Shown one piece after another: positions 23,368-32,696 of a stretch of 64,000 bases of DNA; the first letter of the stretch is position 1; each line of letters opens with the position of its first letter. The notes beneath the pieces were generated by a model. The model ran no database searches. It worked only from the letters and a program-made list of their open reading frames with translations, and was not told the origin of the DNA. Source of the stretch: Mesorhizobium shangrilense (GTDB lineage: Bacteria > Pseudomonadota > Alphaproteobacteria > Rhizobiales > Rhizobiaceae); contig NZ_JAQGPN010000001.1 of the NCBI RefSeq assembly GCF_028826155.1, positions 2,237,501 to 2,301,500 of the forward strand, in the 5' to 3' direction. The translations under genes and the position numbers were made by a program.

Positions 23368-24738
23368 TCAGGGGAGCGCCAACACGCTCTGATACTTCTC
23401 TCGAAATGACGGCCGCCGCCGTCCGCAGCACTGCGCATGGTTCCCCGGCACGAACACCCGGGCCAGATCGAAATGGCTGTCGCCGGCAGGCGGTGCGATG
23501 CGCGGACCGGGCCTTGCGAAGCCGATGGCGCGGCGGCGCAGGTTCACGTCGATGATCCTGCGCCAGCGTCCGCCCGACATCATGCGGTCGACGGCGCGCA
23601 ACGTGTCGCCCACTTGCGAATAGCGAAGGTCGCGAGGCGATAGACGACGCCAGGTTTCGGCGAGCATCATCCCCATCTCGTCCCGCGTCGCGACGAGCGC
23701 CTCGCGAAAGGCGTGCGGAGCGGCCGCGTAGGCTTCATCAAAAATCGGCTGGATCACACGAAAATACTCGGGATCGTCCTCGAGCTGGTCGGACAGATCC
23801 TCCTGGCTCGCGCTGATGAGTTCGCGCGCCACGAGCTCCTCGTGGAACAGGTCGACGAACATGTCGAAGACCGCGCCGGTCAGCGGCTGCGCCAGATCGT
23901 GCTCGTCGGTCCAGCCGCGGACGAAATCGAGCAGCGTGAGCGGATTAGCGGCGAGCCGGATCTGCTCGTTGTCGGTGAGCTCGGCGAAGCGGTTGGCGAG
24001 GTTGCGCGTGTAGAGGTTGCCCCGGCTGCTGGCGAGCAGCTCGTCGATGACCCTGTCGAAATGCAACGCGGCGATCAGGGCGGTCAGATCCGCCGCCGAT
24101 TCATGGAAGCCGTAGTATTCGGGCGAGTCGGTTCCGGGATCGGGAGTTCCGATCATGGCGTAGACGATGCAATGGCCGATCTCGTGGGCGATCACGTCGA
24201 AGTTGAGGCTGAAGGGCTCGATGCGCCGATCCGCGGTCTGGTGTACGCCCACCTCCAAAAAGCCGTATCCCATGAAGGCGTTCTCGAGCAAATTGCGCTC
24301 GATCACCAGTTCCAGGCGGTCGAGATCGGGGGCGAAATGCCACTCGATCGGATGACCGAAGTACTTTTCCCAGACGTCCAGCGTGAAGCGCGCGACTCCG
24401 AACAGGTGCGCCGCTTCGAATTCTGGACTGCCGGGAGCGATATGGTCGAAATGGCCGTCGGCATCGGGCAGGGCGGGCGGGAAGACGGCGCCGGTCCACG
24501 GAGGCATCAGATACGCAAAGCTGCCGCGCAGGTCTTCGGCCGCGCCGTAGGCGAAGGGTTTGCCGATCGGGTCGACCACATACATGCGATCGTCAGCCGG
24601 GCCCGGACCGACCGAACCGGCGGGTGACGAGACGATCACCGTCTCAGGCTCGTGAAACGGCTCCAGGAAGGGCGCCTGGGCATACAGCCTGAAGCGCGTC
24701 CCCGCTGTCGATGTCGGAACGTTCCCTCCAACTGCCAC
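23368..24738 (-). CDS. HEIGH zinc metallopeptidase (gluzincin-like) of the YcaO-TfuA locus
   Basis: 456 residues. FDVIAHEIGHCIVYAMIG (about 178-195) holds the HExxH zinc motif; FHESAADLTALIAAL about 25 residues later supplies a candidate third ligand Glu, as in thermolysin-type gluzincins. There is no signal peptide, so it is probably cytoplasmic. The start is GTG 24738 with GGGGAA upstream. Its position between tfuA and the repeat protein suggests it cleaves that protein, for example releasing or separating repeats; this is inference. The Pro/Arg-rich C-terminal tail has no known domain. Confidence 0.8.
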   Translation of the reverse strand: MAVGGNVPTSTAGTRFRLYAQAPFLEPFHEPETVIVSSPAGSVGPGPADDRMYVVDPIGKPFAYGAAEDLRGSFAYLMPPWTGAVFPPALPDADGHFDHIAPGSPEFEAAHLFGVARFTLDVWEKYFGHPIEWHFAPDLDRLELVIERNLLENAFMGYGFLEVGVHQTADRRIEPFSLNFDVIAHEIGHCIVYAMIGTPDPGTDSPEYYGFHESAADLTALIAALHFDRVIDELLASSRGNLYTRNLANRFAELTDNEQIRLAANPLTLLDFVRGWTDEHDLAQPLTGAVFDMFVDLFHEELVARELISASQEDLSDQLEDDPEYFRVIQPIFDEAYAAAPHAFREALVATRDEMGMMLAETWRRLSPRDLRYSQVGDTLRAVDRMMSGGRWRRIIDVNLRRRAIGFARPGPRIAPPAGDSHFDLARVFVPGNHAQCCGRRRPSFREKYQSVLALP

Positions 24739-24809
24739 GCTCGTTCCCCGAGATACGGAGCGGAAGCATGCAATTCACATCGGCGGCCGCTGCGAAAACT
24801 GCCGCTGCG

Positions 24810-26156
24810 TCAGACTATCGGCGTTTTTGCCTTTGCACCAGTGACATTCCACACAGTTTCTGCCGCGACGAAAGCATATTCGGCCGCCAGCAAGTCATAA
24901 AAGTGGTCCACGTCGTCAATGCCCAGGGCAGAGACGTAGTCAGCCAAGTTATCCGGAACCGGAATGCCCATCCGCTTGTCGAAATACCACGACAGGAGGA
25001 CAGGATGAGGAACTCTAGTGAGGGATGTGCTGGCCGTTTCCTGTTTGGCCCAGGCGCGATTGCGCAGTTTTGCGAAGGCATCGATTTCCCGCGCACGGTC
25101 GAGGATCTCCCTGCGCAGTTCGATGTCGCGCATACTGGCAAGCCGTTCGACAGCAGCCCTGTCGGCCATCATGCGCTCGAACCCAGCCGCACTCATGCCA
25201 TTTCCCTCGCACCAGCCGATGAGATCGTTCTGGCGGAACAGACCGCGCTGCATACGGAACGAATTGGTCTCCCGAGCGATCGCGCGCCGTTCCGGTTCGG
25301 TGTCTTGCGCGGCAAGCGCTTCGCGGGCCAGCAGCCGCAGCAGCGCGTCGCGCCGCAGCCGCCCGTAGCTGCCCTCCAGGCGGATCTCGTCGAGAATGGC
25401 CTCGTCGGCCTTGGACGATTCCTCGCCACCGCTCTGCGCCGCAGTCCGCCAGGGCGCGTTGTTCCAGCTTTCCGTCCATTCGAACGCAAAGCCCGGCGGT
25501 TCGTAAAGCGACGGGTGTCGGCAGAATGCCTGAATGGCTTCGAGCATCGACAGGGCGTCGGCGCGCTTCTGGTCAACCTTGCCGGTCGTCAGCCAGGTTT
25601 CGAAGGGTTCGCGCGCCGGGTCGCCCGGATCGAACTGTTCGAGCACGTCGGCCCAGCTGCGATCCTGATAGAAGCGCGCTTTGGCACCCGCCATGAGGCG
25701 ATCGGCGGTCGGTTGGTCGACCGAACCTTCGCGAACCGCGCGCTGCAGGGTTGCGCGGATGTTGACCATCGGCTCGCTGAGCTTCAGGTAGCTCGTCTCC
25801 GCCGGGCCATGAATCAGCGCCACCTCGTCGTCATCCGTCAGGACACCGTCGCGATACGCCTCGAAGATCCAGCCGACGCCGCGCATTCCGAACGTGTGCA
25901 GCTCCGCCGCACGCAGCGCGCCCATGCTGGATGCGCCGAAAACCGCAATGCCCTTGCTGAGCGCCCACAGGATTTCCTTGTGCCAAACGGCGGGATGCCC
26001 GTCGAAATAGCCGTCGACGATGCCGATGACGCTCGGGTTCTCGCGGGTCGCTGCAAACACGTCGCCCTGCTGCACGGGCGGGCGGAATTCGAATTCGGGG
26101 AACCGCTGGCAGTCGGCCGGCGCCAGGGTGGGGCCGTTGAAGACGATGACGCTCAT
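24810..26156 (-). CDS. TfuA-like protein (YcaO partner)
   Basis: 448 residues. The first ~220 residues are a TfuA domain: VIVFNGPTLAP start, VIGIVDGYFDGHPAVWHKEILWAL, AVFGASSMGALRAAELHTFGM, and SEPMVNIRATL. The last ~225 are an all-helical extension without known family. Known TfuA proteins work with YcaO in peptide thioamide formation, probably in sulfur delivery (trifolitoxin, thioviridamide-like and McrA systems). ATG 26156 overlaps the ycaO stop by four bases, so the pair is co-translated. The peptidase follows after 71 bases. Confidence 0.9.
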   Translation of the reverse strand: MSVIVFNGPTLAPADCQRFPEFEFRPPVQQGDVFAATRENPSVIGIVDGYFDGHPAVWHKEILWALSKGIAVFGASSMGALRAAELHTFGMRGVGWIFEAYRDGVLTDDDEVALIHGPAETSYLKLSEPMVNIRATLQRAVREGSVDQPTADRLMAGAKARFYQDRSWADVLEQFDPGDPAREPFETWLTTGKVDQKRADALSMLEAIQAFCRHPSLYEPPGFAFEWTESWNNAPWRTAAQSGGEESSKADEAILDEIRLEGSYGRLRRDALLRLLAREALAAQDTEPERRAIARETNSFRMQRGLFRQNDLIGWCEGNGMSAAGFERMMADRAAVERLASMRDIELRREILDRAREIDAFAKLRNRAWAKQETASTSLTRVPHPVLLSWYFDKRMGIPVPDNLADYVSALGIDDVDHFYDLLAAEYAFVAAETVWNVTGAKAKTPIV

Positions 26157-27415
26157 CCCTGCGCCCCCAGCAGGTTTCGCGCCCTTGCGCCGGGCACGTA
26201 GGCGTCATGGTCGTCCGGCGCCTCGAGCCCAGGAATGACGACGCGCATCACCGGGATACGGAAGTTCTCCTTGCTCAGATCGACGGCGACGACCTCATCG
26301 ATGCCGACGGCGCGCAGACGTTCGATCAGCCGCGCGAGATCCGAGGAAAAGTCGGCCAGGGACCGGTCGGCGACAGCGGCAAAATCCCTGATTGGCGAAT
26401 GCTCGGACATCAGCCGGGCGGCGCCCTGCCGCCGCGCGGCGCGCTGCCGTTCGCCGAATTCCACTGGCAGAAGGTCGTCGCGCGTGCCGGAGATGTAGGT
26501 CGTGCGCACCTGGACCGCTTCGGTGAGAGCCCGCAGCAAAGCGATGTTCGGGGCCAGATGCGAGCCGGCGCCGATGCCATGATGACTGGCCGGATCGCGG
26601 CGATCCGTGATCATGCAAAAGAAGGCGGGCACCCCGACGTCGGACGTCGTCTCCCAGGCGGCGATCTCGAACTCCGCGCAACGCAGGCGAGCCAGCACCT
26701 CGCGGCAATTCCCGTCGCCGACGCTCCCGAGGTCGAGCCCGGTGGCGGCGCGCGTCCTCGCCGGCATGCGGTTCCAGAGCGTCGTGGCGTCGCGCTCGAT
26801 CACCTCGCAGATTGCGTGGCAAAGCGCTTCCTCGTGCGTGTTGCCGGAGGCCAGGCCGTTGCTGCTGAAGTCGAAGCAGCCGCTGCCCGTCGGAAAGGGC
26901 AGGGTGAAGTTCGTATGGACGCACTCGTAGGGCAGCCAGCGCGGCTCGTCTGAAACCAGATCGCGCCCCTCGATCCACAGCATCTCGAGATTGGGGGCAA
27001 AACGGTTGCCGGCGACGCGGGCCAGTCGGGAGACATCCGCAAGATCCAGCGATCGTTCCAGCTGCGCCAAGCTTCCCAGTCGCAGCGGCAGTTCGATGTG
27101 CTCGGCATGATGGAGCTCGATCGCCTCCATGAGGCCGGAGGCGCGCGCCGCGTCGAGATCGACGCCTTTGCCCTGCGAAACCGCGAGCGAGCGGGCATTG
27201 GGCCGGCACACCATCACCACCGGCACGCCGATGCGGTCCAGCCCGGTCACGTCGGCCACGCGGGTGATGCCCATCTCCGCGCAGAGCGGCAGAAGGCGCA
27301 TCACAGTTTCGGAGGGATGCGCTGCCCGGTGGGTGCCGGACAGATGCCGCTTCAGATCCGGCCGGTCGACCAGCCGGTCAGGCGGAGACTGCTCAGGGCG
27401 ATGCCGCCAATCCAA
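26153..27415 (-). CDS. YcaO-family ATP-dependent peptide-modifying enzyme (thioamidation type)
   Basis: 420 residues. YcaO proteins phosphorylate a backbone amide so that a nucleophile can attack; those paired with TfuA form thioamides. Seen here: GITRVADVTGLDRIGVPV, SQGKGVDLDAARASGLMEAIELHHAE (Mg/ATP glutamates, about 78-103), CEVIERDATTLW, and RALTEAVQVRTTYISGTRDD. The C-terminus lacks the PxPxP tail typical of azole cyclodehydratases, which favours the TfuA class. The start is TTG with GAGGG 6 bases upstream; the frame is closed just above it. It is the first gene of the ycaO-tfuA-peptidase-repeat protein run. Confidence 0.92.
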   Translation of the reverse strand: MDWRHRPEQSPPDRLVDRPDLKRHLSGTHRAAHPSETVMRLLPLCAEMGITRVADVTGLDRIGVPVVMVCRPNARSLAVSQGKGVDLDAARASGLMEAIELHHAEHIELPLRLGSLAQLERSLDLADVSRLARVAGNRFAPNLEMLWIEGRDLVSDEPRWLPYECVHTNFTLPFPTGSGCFDFSSNGLASGNTHEEALCHAICEVIERDATTLWNRMPARTRAATGLDLGSVGDGNCREVLARLRCAEFEIAAWETTSDVGVPAFFCMITDRRDPASHHGIGAGSHLAPNIALLRALTEAVQVRTTYISGTRDDLLPVEFGERQRAARRQGAARLMSEHSPIRDFAAVADRSLADFSSDLARLIERLRAVGIDEVVAVDLSKENFRIPVMRVVIPGLEAPDDHDAYVPGARARNLLGAQG

Positions 27416-27529
27416 GGATGTCCCTCATATCTCAACGACAGCGCCAGCCTAGCCGGTTTCGAGAGCCTCCGAAACTGGGCCCTGCGCGCATCTGGCCCGC
27501 GCTCGTGCGTCGCCGCCGCGCCACCAACG

Positions 27530-28201
27530 CTATCGCCAATGGCTGTCGTCGTCCTCCGGCCAGCCTTGCTCGCCCAGCAGCGGAACGAAGAGCACGCCCC
27601 CTAGGTCCACCATGTCGAAGGTGGCATCGCCGGTGCGCGTTATCTTGACCAGGCGCTGAACGCGCGGTGCGTCGCCGACAGGGATCACCAGCCTGCCGCC
27701 GATGGCAAGCTGGTCCTTCAGGGCCTGCGGGGCGAAGGGCGCGCCTGCGGCCACGAGGATGGCGTCGAAGGGGGCGGCCTCCCGCCAGCCTTTGGTGCCG
27801 TCGCCGATCCTCAGCTCGATGTTGGCGTAGCCGAGTTCATCGAGGCGCTTGCTGGCAGTCTCGCCCAGCTCAGCGATCCTCTCAATCGTGTAGACCTGCT
27901 CAGCGATGCGGCTCGCCACCGCTGCGGCATAGCCGGAGCCGGCCCCGATCTCGAGCACGCGGTCGCCCGGCTCGATCACGGCGGCCTCGATCATCAGGGC
28001 GACGATGTAGGGCTGCGAGATGGTCTGGCCGGCGCCGATGGGCAGCGGCCCGTCCTCATAGGCGAACTCTTCGAACGCAGGCTCTACGAACTTTTCGCGC
28101 GGCACGTCGCGCATTGCATCGAGCACCCGCGGATCGCGTATTCCGCGCCCGGCGAGCTGGGTTTCGACCATCCGGTTCCTTGCCTGCGGCAAGTCGAGCA
28201 T
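27530..28201 (-). CDS. pcm: protein-L-isoaspartate O-methyltransferase family protein
   Basis: SAM-dependent methyltransferase of 223 residues that methylates isoaspartyl (and in RiPP relatives, aspartyl) carboxylates. Motifs: the PCMT N-terminal region MVETQLAGRGIRDPRVLDAM, GQTISQPYIVALM, and SAM motif VLEIGAGSGYAAAV near residue 83. ATG 28201 with GAGGG upstream is preferred over an upstream frame 38 residues longer. It ends 114 bases before the ycaO TTG on the same strand with no clear terminator between, so read-through into the YcaO operon is possible. It may simply be housekeeping protein repair. Confidence 0.9.
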   Translation of the reverse strand: MLDLPQARNRMVETQLAGRGIRDPRVLDAMRDVPREKFVEPAFEEFAYEDGPLPIGAGQTISQPYIVALMIEAAVIEPGDRVLEIGAGSGYAAAVASRIAEQVYTIERIAELGETASKRLDELGYANIELRIGDGTKGWREAAPFDAILVAAGAPFAPQALKDQLAIGGRLVIPVGDAPRVQRLVKITRTGDATFDMVDLGGVLFVPLLGEQGWPEDDDSHWR

Positions 28202-28365
28202 GACTGCCCTCGGCCGGCGTTGCCGGCAAGTCTGAGCGCGCCTTTCACACCGGCGAATGGGCAGGCGGGGCCGCGCTACGCTCCCGACCCGCCCCATATG
28301 GGCGCGCCGCATCATACACGCCTGCCGACATTCGTCCGCAAATTTCGAGGCCTGAGAGCGGGGCG

Positions 28366-29166
28366 TCAGGCTCGCTCGATCTTATCCATGAAGGCAGCAA
28401 GCTCGGTCGGTTCCATGCGGACGATGTGCTTTTCTTCGGGATAGGCCTTGCTGTTGACGTCGGCCACGAACTCCGAGAACGCCGCCACGCGCTCCTGTTG
28501 AAGCCGATCGTATTCGGCGGCGAAGTTGCGGTAGACCTTGGAATGGCGCGGCATGTGGCCCCGGTTGGTTCCCAGCACATCCTCCGCGAACAGGTATTGC
28601 GCGTCGCAGCCCGTGCCTGCGCCCATCGACAGCAGGATCAGCGAGGTTCGCTGCGAGATCGCCTCGGCGACCTCGACGGGCACCACCTCGATCTCCGCCC
28701 CGAAGGCGCCCAGCTTCTCATAGGTCTTCACGGCTTCGAAGATCTGCATGGCAGTGTCGGCCGTCTTGCCGACGGCCTTGAAGCCGCCGGTCCAGGTGGC
28801 CCGAGACGGGATCAGGCCGACATGGCCGATGATCGGGATGTTGTCCTCGCAGAGGCGTTTCACGGTCGGGAAGCCCGCTGCGCAGTAGATCGCATCGGCG
28901 CCTGCCTTGTAGAGCTTGAAGGCGAAGCGCACGAAGTCGTCGGTCGAGCCGAACTCGAAGAAGTTGTCGCCGGGCATGGAGAAGAGGCTGGGCGCGGCGT
29001 CGCGGTACTGCGGGTTGAGCAGCAGTTCCGGCGGGATCGAGACGATGTCGACCCCCGCCTTTTCCGCGGCCTCCGCTTCCTCCAGCGTCATCACGCGCAG
29101 CATGGTGAGCTGCCGCTTTCCCTTCATGGCGCGAATGTCTGCAACTGTCGGACGCTTGCGGCTCAT
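28366..29166 (-). CDS. divergent PanB-like ketopantoate hydroxymethyltransferase family protein
   Basis: 266 residues with the PanB TIM-barrel pattern: GHVGLIP, a catalytic-Glu-like region EIEVVPVEVAEAIS, and GAGTGCDAQYLFAEDVLG. The N-terminal canonical segment (TAYD...VGDSLGM, with the metal-binding Asp) is replaced by TMLRVMTLEEAEAAEKAGVDIVSIPPELLL, so the usual first metal ligand is missing. No panC is adjacent; it sits beside a MocE/MocD-like pair. It may be a paralogue with a different one-carbon or lyase reaction. Database labels of panB would be weakly founded. Confidence 0.75.
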   Translation of the reverse strand: MSRKRPTVADIRAMKGKRQLTMLRVMTLEEAEAAEKAGVDIVSIPPELLLNPQYRDAAPSLFSMPGDNFFEFGSTDDFVRFAFKLYKAGADAIYCAAGFPTVKRLCEDNIPIIGHVGLIPSRATWTGGFKAVGKTADTAMQIFEAVKTYEKLGAFGAEIEVVPVEVAEAISQRTSLILLSMGAGTGCDAQYLFAEDVLGTNRGHMPRHSKVYRNFAAEYDRLQQERVAAFSEFVADVNSKAYPEEKHIVRMEPTELAAFMDKIERA

Positions 29167-29238
29167 GAGACTTCTCCCTGCGTTCCAAATGTCCGGTTCG
29201 GCGAAACGGCCATGCGCTTCAAGGCGCTGCCGGCGCGT

Positions 29239-29553
29239 TCAGCCGATGTCGATGAGGACGGTGCCTCCCTCGACCTTGACCGGATAGGTCTTGAGGTTGA
29301 CGCAGACGGGCGCGCGCAGCGCCTGGCCAGTCTTGTAGTTGAAGCGGCCGTTGTGCTTCGGGCACTCGATCACGTCATCCATCACCAGCCCACCGGACAA
29401 ATGCACTTTCTCATGCGTGCACAGGCCCTCGGTGGCGAAGAATTCGTCGTCCGGCGAGCGATAGATCGCAAACGTTCGCCCGCCATGGTCGAAGCGGATC
29501 ACGTCCTCCTCGTCCACGTCGTCCACGGCACAGGCTTCAACCCATTCTGACAT
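29239..29553 (-). CDS. Rieske-type [2Fe-2S] ferredoxin (MocE-like)
   Basis: Electron carrier of 104 residues. The Rieske cluster ligands are C-T-H in EGLCTHEKVHL (near 44-46) and C-P-K-H in IECPKHNGRFNY (near 64-67), a standard CxH...CxxH pair. It lies immediately downstream of a desaturase-fold oxygenase, the same pairing as rhizopine mocD-mocE, and would feed electrons to that enzyme from a flavoprotein reductase. No reductase gene lies in this cluster; one candidate is at 54866-56101. Confidence 0.9.
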   Translation of the reverse strand: MSEWVEACAVDDVDEEDVIRFDHGGRTFAIYRSPDDEFFATEGLCTHEKVHLSGGLVMDDVIECPKHNGRFNYKTGQALRAPVCVNLKTYPVKVEGGTVLIDIG

Positions 29554-29634
29554 TTCCGTATTCCATAGTTGTTGGTTCAGGTGTTCGGGGCCGGGGCAGG
29601 CGGCCCAGACCTGCGGGACGTGCCCGCATCGTTC

Positions 29635-30732
29635 CTACTCGGCCGCTGACGGCATCGCGAGGTTGTGGAACTCCTCGCGGTAGGGCCGCGCGGTCGGGGG
29701 CAGCTCCCGCCGCAGATAGTAGTCCTCGTAGCGGAGCTGCCTCAACACGACGGGCCAGACCTCCTTGTAGGCGTGCCACATCGATGGGTTGGCGTCAGGC
29801 AGGTCGTGCTTGATCAACTCATGCAGCCTGGGCAGCGCGTGATACGGAATCATCGGGAACATGTGGTGTTCGACATGGTAGTTCATGTTCCAGTAGATCC
29901 AGCGACTGATCGGGTTCATGTGCACCGTGCGCGAGTTGAGCCGGTGGTCGATGACGTTGTCAGCCAGGCCGATGTGCTGAAGCAGCCCCGTGAGCACCAT
30001 GTGCCACATGCCGTAGACGCGCGGTCCGCCGATCAGCATGAGCGGGAGGAACGACCAGGTGTAGATCGCGACCGCCACCGTCGCGACATAGATCGCCACA
30101 TGCCAGCGCGCCGCCACGATGGCCTTGGGCCGTTCGCTCTCCGGGATGTAGCTCTTCTCATCCTCGCTCAGCCGGCCAAACGCTTGTCGGAACAGGGCGG
30201 GCAGCGCGTAGCGGAAATCCATGACGCCGACGAAGGTCAGCGCCGCCTTGAGGAGATCCGGCGGGCGCATCACTGCGATCTCGGCATCGCGGCCGACGAT
30301 GATGGTGTCGGTGTGGTGGCGGGCATGGCTCCAGCGCCAGACGACCGGGTTGCGCATCAGCATGAAGCTCGCGATCTGGTACACGACGTCGTTCATCCAG
30401 TCGGTCTTGAACGCCGTGCCGTGGCCGCATTCGTGCCAGCGTGAATCGCTGGAGGAACCGTAAAGGACGCCGTAGACGAGGAAGAAGGGCACGCACCACC
30501 AGGTGCCCCAGAAATAGATCCCGCCGGCCGCGGAGCCGAGGATCAAGGCGATCCAGATGACGGTGTCGCGGATGGCGGGGCCATCGGAGCGCTTCATCAG
30601 CTCCTTCATCGTCTTGCGGGGCACATCGGTATGATACCATTCGGCCGAGGCGAGGCCGGTCTCGATCGCACGTCTCGTGCTTTCCCCGACGAGGCTGTAA
30701 TCCCGCTTCTTCGCTATGGTCGTCTCAGCCAT
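29635..30732 (-). CDS. fatty-acid-desaturase-fold oxygenase (MocD-like)
   Basis: Membrane di-iron oxygenase, 365 residues from MAETTIAKKRD (GGAG upstream; the longer frame to 30798 is not favoured). Three His boxes are visible: HECGHG, HARHH and HVEHHMF, with several hydrophobic segments between. MocD in rhizopine use belongs to this fold and, with MocE and MocF, removes the O-methyl group of 3-O-methyl-scyllo-inosamine. The paired Rieske gene and the polyol-type transport and dehydrogenase genes support such a demethylase role here, with the exact substrate unknown. Confidence 0.85.
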   Translation of the reverse strand: MAETTIAKKRDYSLVGESTRRAIETGLASAEWYHTDVPRKTMKELMKRSDGPAIRDTVIWIALILGSAAGGIYFWGTWWCVPFFLVYGVLYGSSSDSRWHECGHGTAFKTDWMNDVVYQIASFMLMRNPVVWRWSHARHHTDTIIVGRDAEIAVMRPPDLLKAALTFVGVMDFRYALPALFRQAFGRLSEDEKSYIPESERPKAIVAARWHVAIYVATVAVAIYTWSFLPLMLIGGPRVYGMWHMVLTGLLQHIGLADNVIDHRLNSRTVHMNPISRWIYWNMNYHVEHHMFPMIPYHALPRLHELIKHDLPDANPSMWHAYKEVWPVVLRQLRYEDYYLRRELPPTARPYREEFHNLAMPSAAE

Positions 30733-30823
30733 TGCTGTTCTCCACTTCCATTGCCCGGGCGGAGGAGGCGTTGCAGCACCCTGGTCCGCCCGAAGCATGC
30801 TTCGCCGCGCGTTTCCTGCGGCC

Positions 30824-31600
<777 letters not shown>

Positions 31601-31604
31601 CGGC

Positions 31605-32630
31605 TCAGTTCCCCGAATGGTTTCGACGTTCGAGGCCCGAATGCAGGGCCATCATGCCCAGGATGATCGCGCCGATGAAGATGTTGTAGGCGAGGCCGGG
31701 CACGCCGATCATGACGATGCCGTTGCGCATGACGCGCAGGATGAAGATGCCGATCACCGTGCCGATGATGGTGCCGCGGCCGCCGGTCAGCGCCGTGCCG
31801 CCGATGACCACCATGGCGATCACCTCCAGCTCGTAGCCGGTGCCGCTGTTGGGGTTGGCGGCCGAGGTGCGGATCGAGCTGATGATGCCGGCGAAGGCCG
31901 CGAGCGTGGACGAAAGGATGAAGAGCGCGACCTTGGTGCGGTCGACATTGACGCCGCGGGCGCGCGCCGCATTCGGATTGCCGCCCGACGCCTGGATCCA
32001 GTTGCCGTACTTGGTCTGCGTCAGCGTGTAGCCGAGCACGCAGGCCACGAGGATGAACCAGAACAGCGACATGTAGATGCGGAAGGGGCCGACATAGAAG
32101 TCTCCGACGAGAAGCTGCGCCAGCCAGTGCTCGCCCGAGTTCCAGGTGCGCTGCGGGAAGCCGTCGGTGATGAAGAGGGCCGTGCCGCGGGCGACCAGCA
32201 GCATGCCGAGCGTCACCAGGAAGGACGGGATCTTCAGGCGCGTGACGAACAGGCCGTTCACCCAGCCGATGAAGGCGGCGACCAGCAGGGCCACCACGAA
32301 CGACACTTCGAGCGGCAGCGAGCCGGCGTTGAACAGCGTCCACATGATGACCGGCGACAGGCCGAAGAGGGAGCCGACCGACAGGTCGAACTCGCCCGAC
32401 GTCATCAGCAAGGTCATGGCCAGCGCCACAAGGCCGAGCTCGACGGAGAAGGCGAGCGTGTTGCTGATGTTCAGCGCCGAGAGGAACTGCGGATTGATGG
32501 CCGTGAAGACGAGAAGCTCGGCGAGCAGCAGAACGAGCGGGCCGAATTCCGGCTTGGCGAACAGGCGCTGGATCAGGGTTGGCTCTCCGGCGCGTGCGGG
32601 AGAAGACTGAGCCACGTCGGCGGGTTGCAT
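31605..32630 (-). CDS. ribose-type sugar ABC transporter permease
   Basis: RbsC-family permease of 341 residues with about 8-10 membrane helices. Family segments: MTSGEFDLSVGSLFGLSPVIM, and VIGGTALTGGRGTIIGTVIGIFIL near the C-terminus. A cytoplasmic N-terminus of about 40 residues is hydrophilic. It lies between the binding protein (66 bases upstream) and the ATPase (4 bases downstream). Confidence 0.94.
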   Translation of the reverse strand: MQPADVAQSSPARAGEPTLIQRLFAKPEFGPLVLLLAELLVFTAINPQFLSALNISNTLAFSVELGLVALAMTLLMTSGEFDLSVGSLFGLSPVIMWTLFNAGSLPLEVSFVVALLVAAFIGWVNGLFVTRLKIPSFLVTLGMLLVARGTALFITDGFPQRTWNSGEHWLAQLLVGDFYVGPFRIYMSLFWFILVACVLGYTLTQTKYGNWIQASGGNPNAARARGVNVDRTKVALFILSSTLAAFAGIISSIRTSAANPNSGTGYELEVIAMVVIGGTALTGGRGTIIGTVIGIFILRVMRNGIVMIGVPGLAYNIFIGAIILGMMALHSGLERRNHSGN

Positions 32631-32696
32631 GCGGCGGTTTCCTTGTTCGGAACGTCCGCGGCGACCGGAGCCGCCGCGGACATCGACTGACTCGCG

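Noticed and set aside
27455..27476. Hairpin GTTTCG/CGAAAC between pcm and ycaO as a terminator
   Set aside because: Only 6 bp with an 8-base loop and no T-run; too weak to claim separation of the genes.
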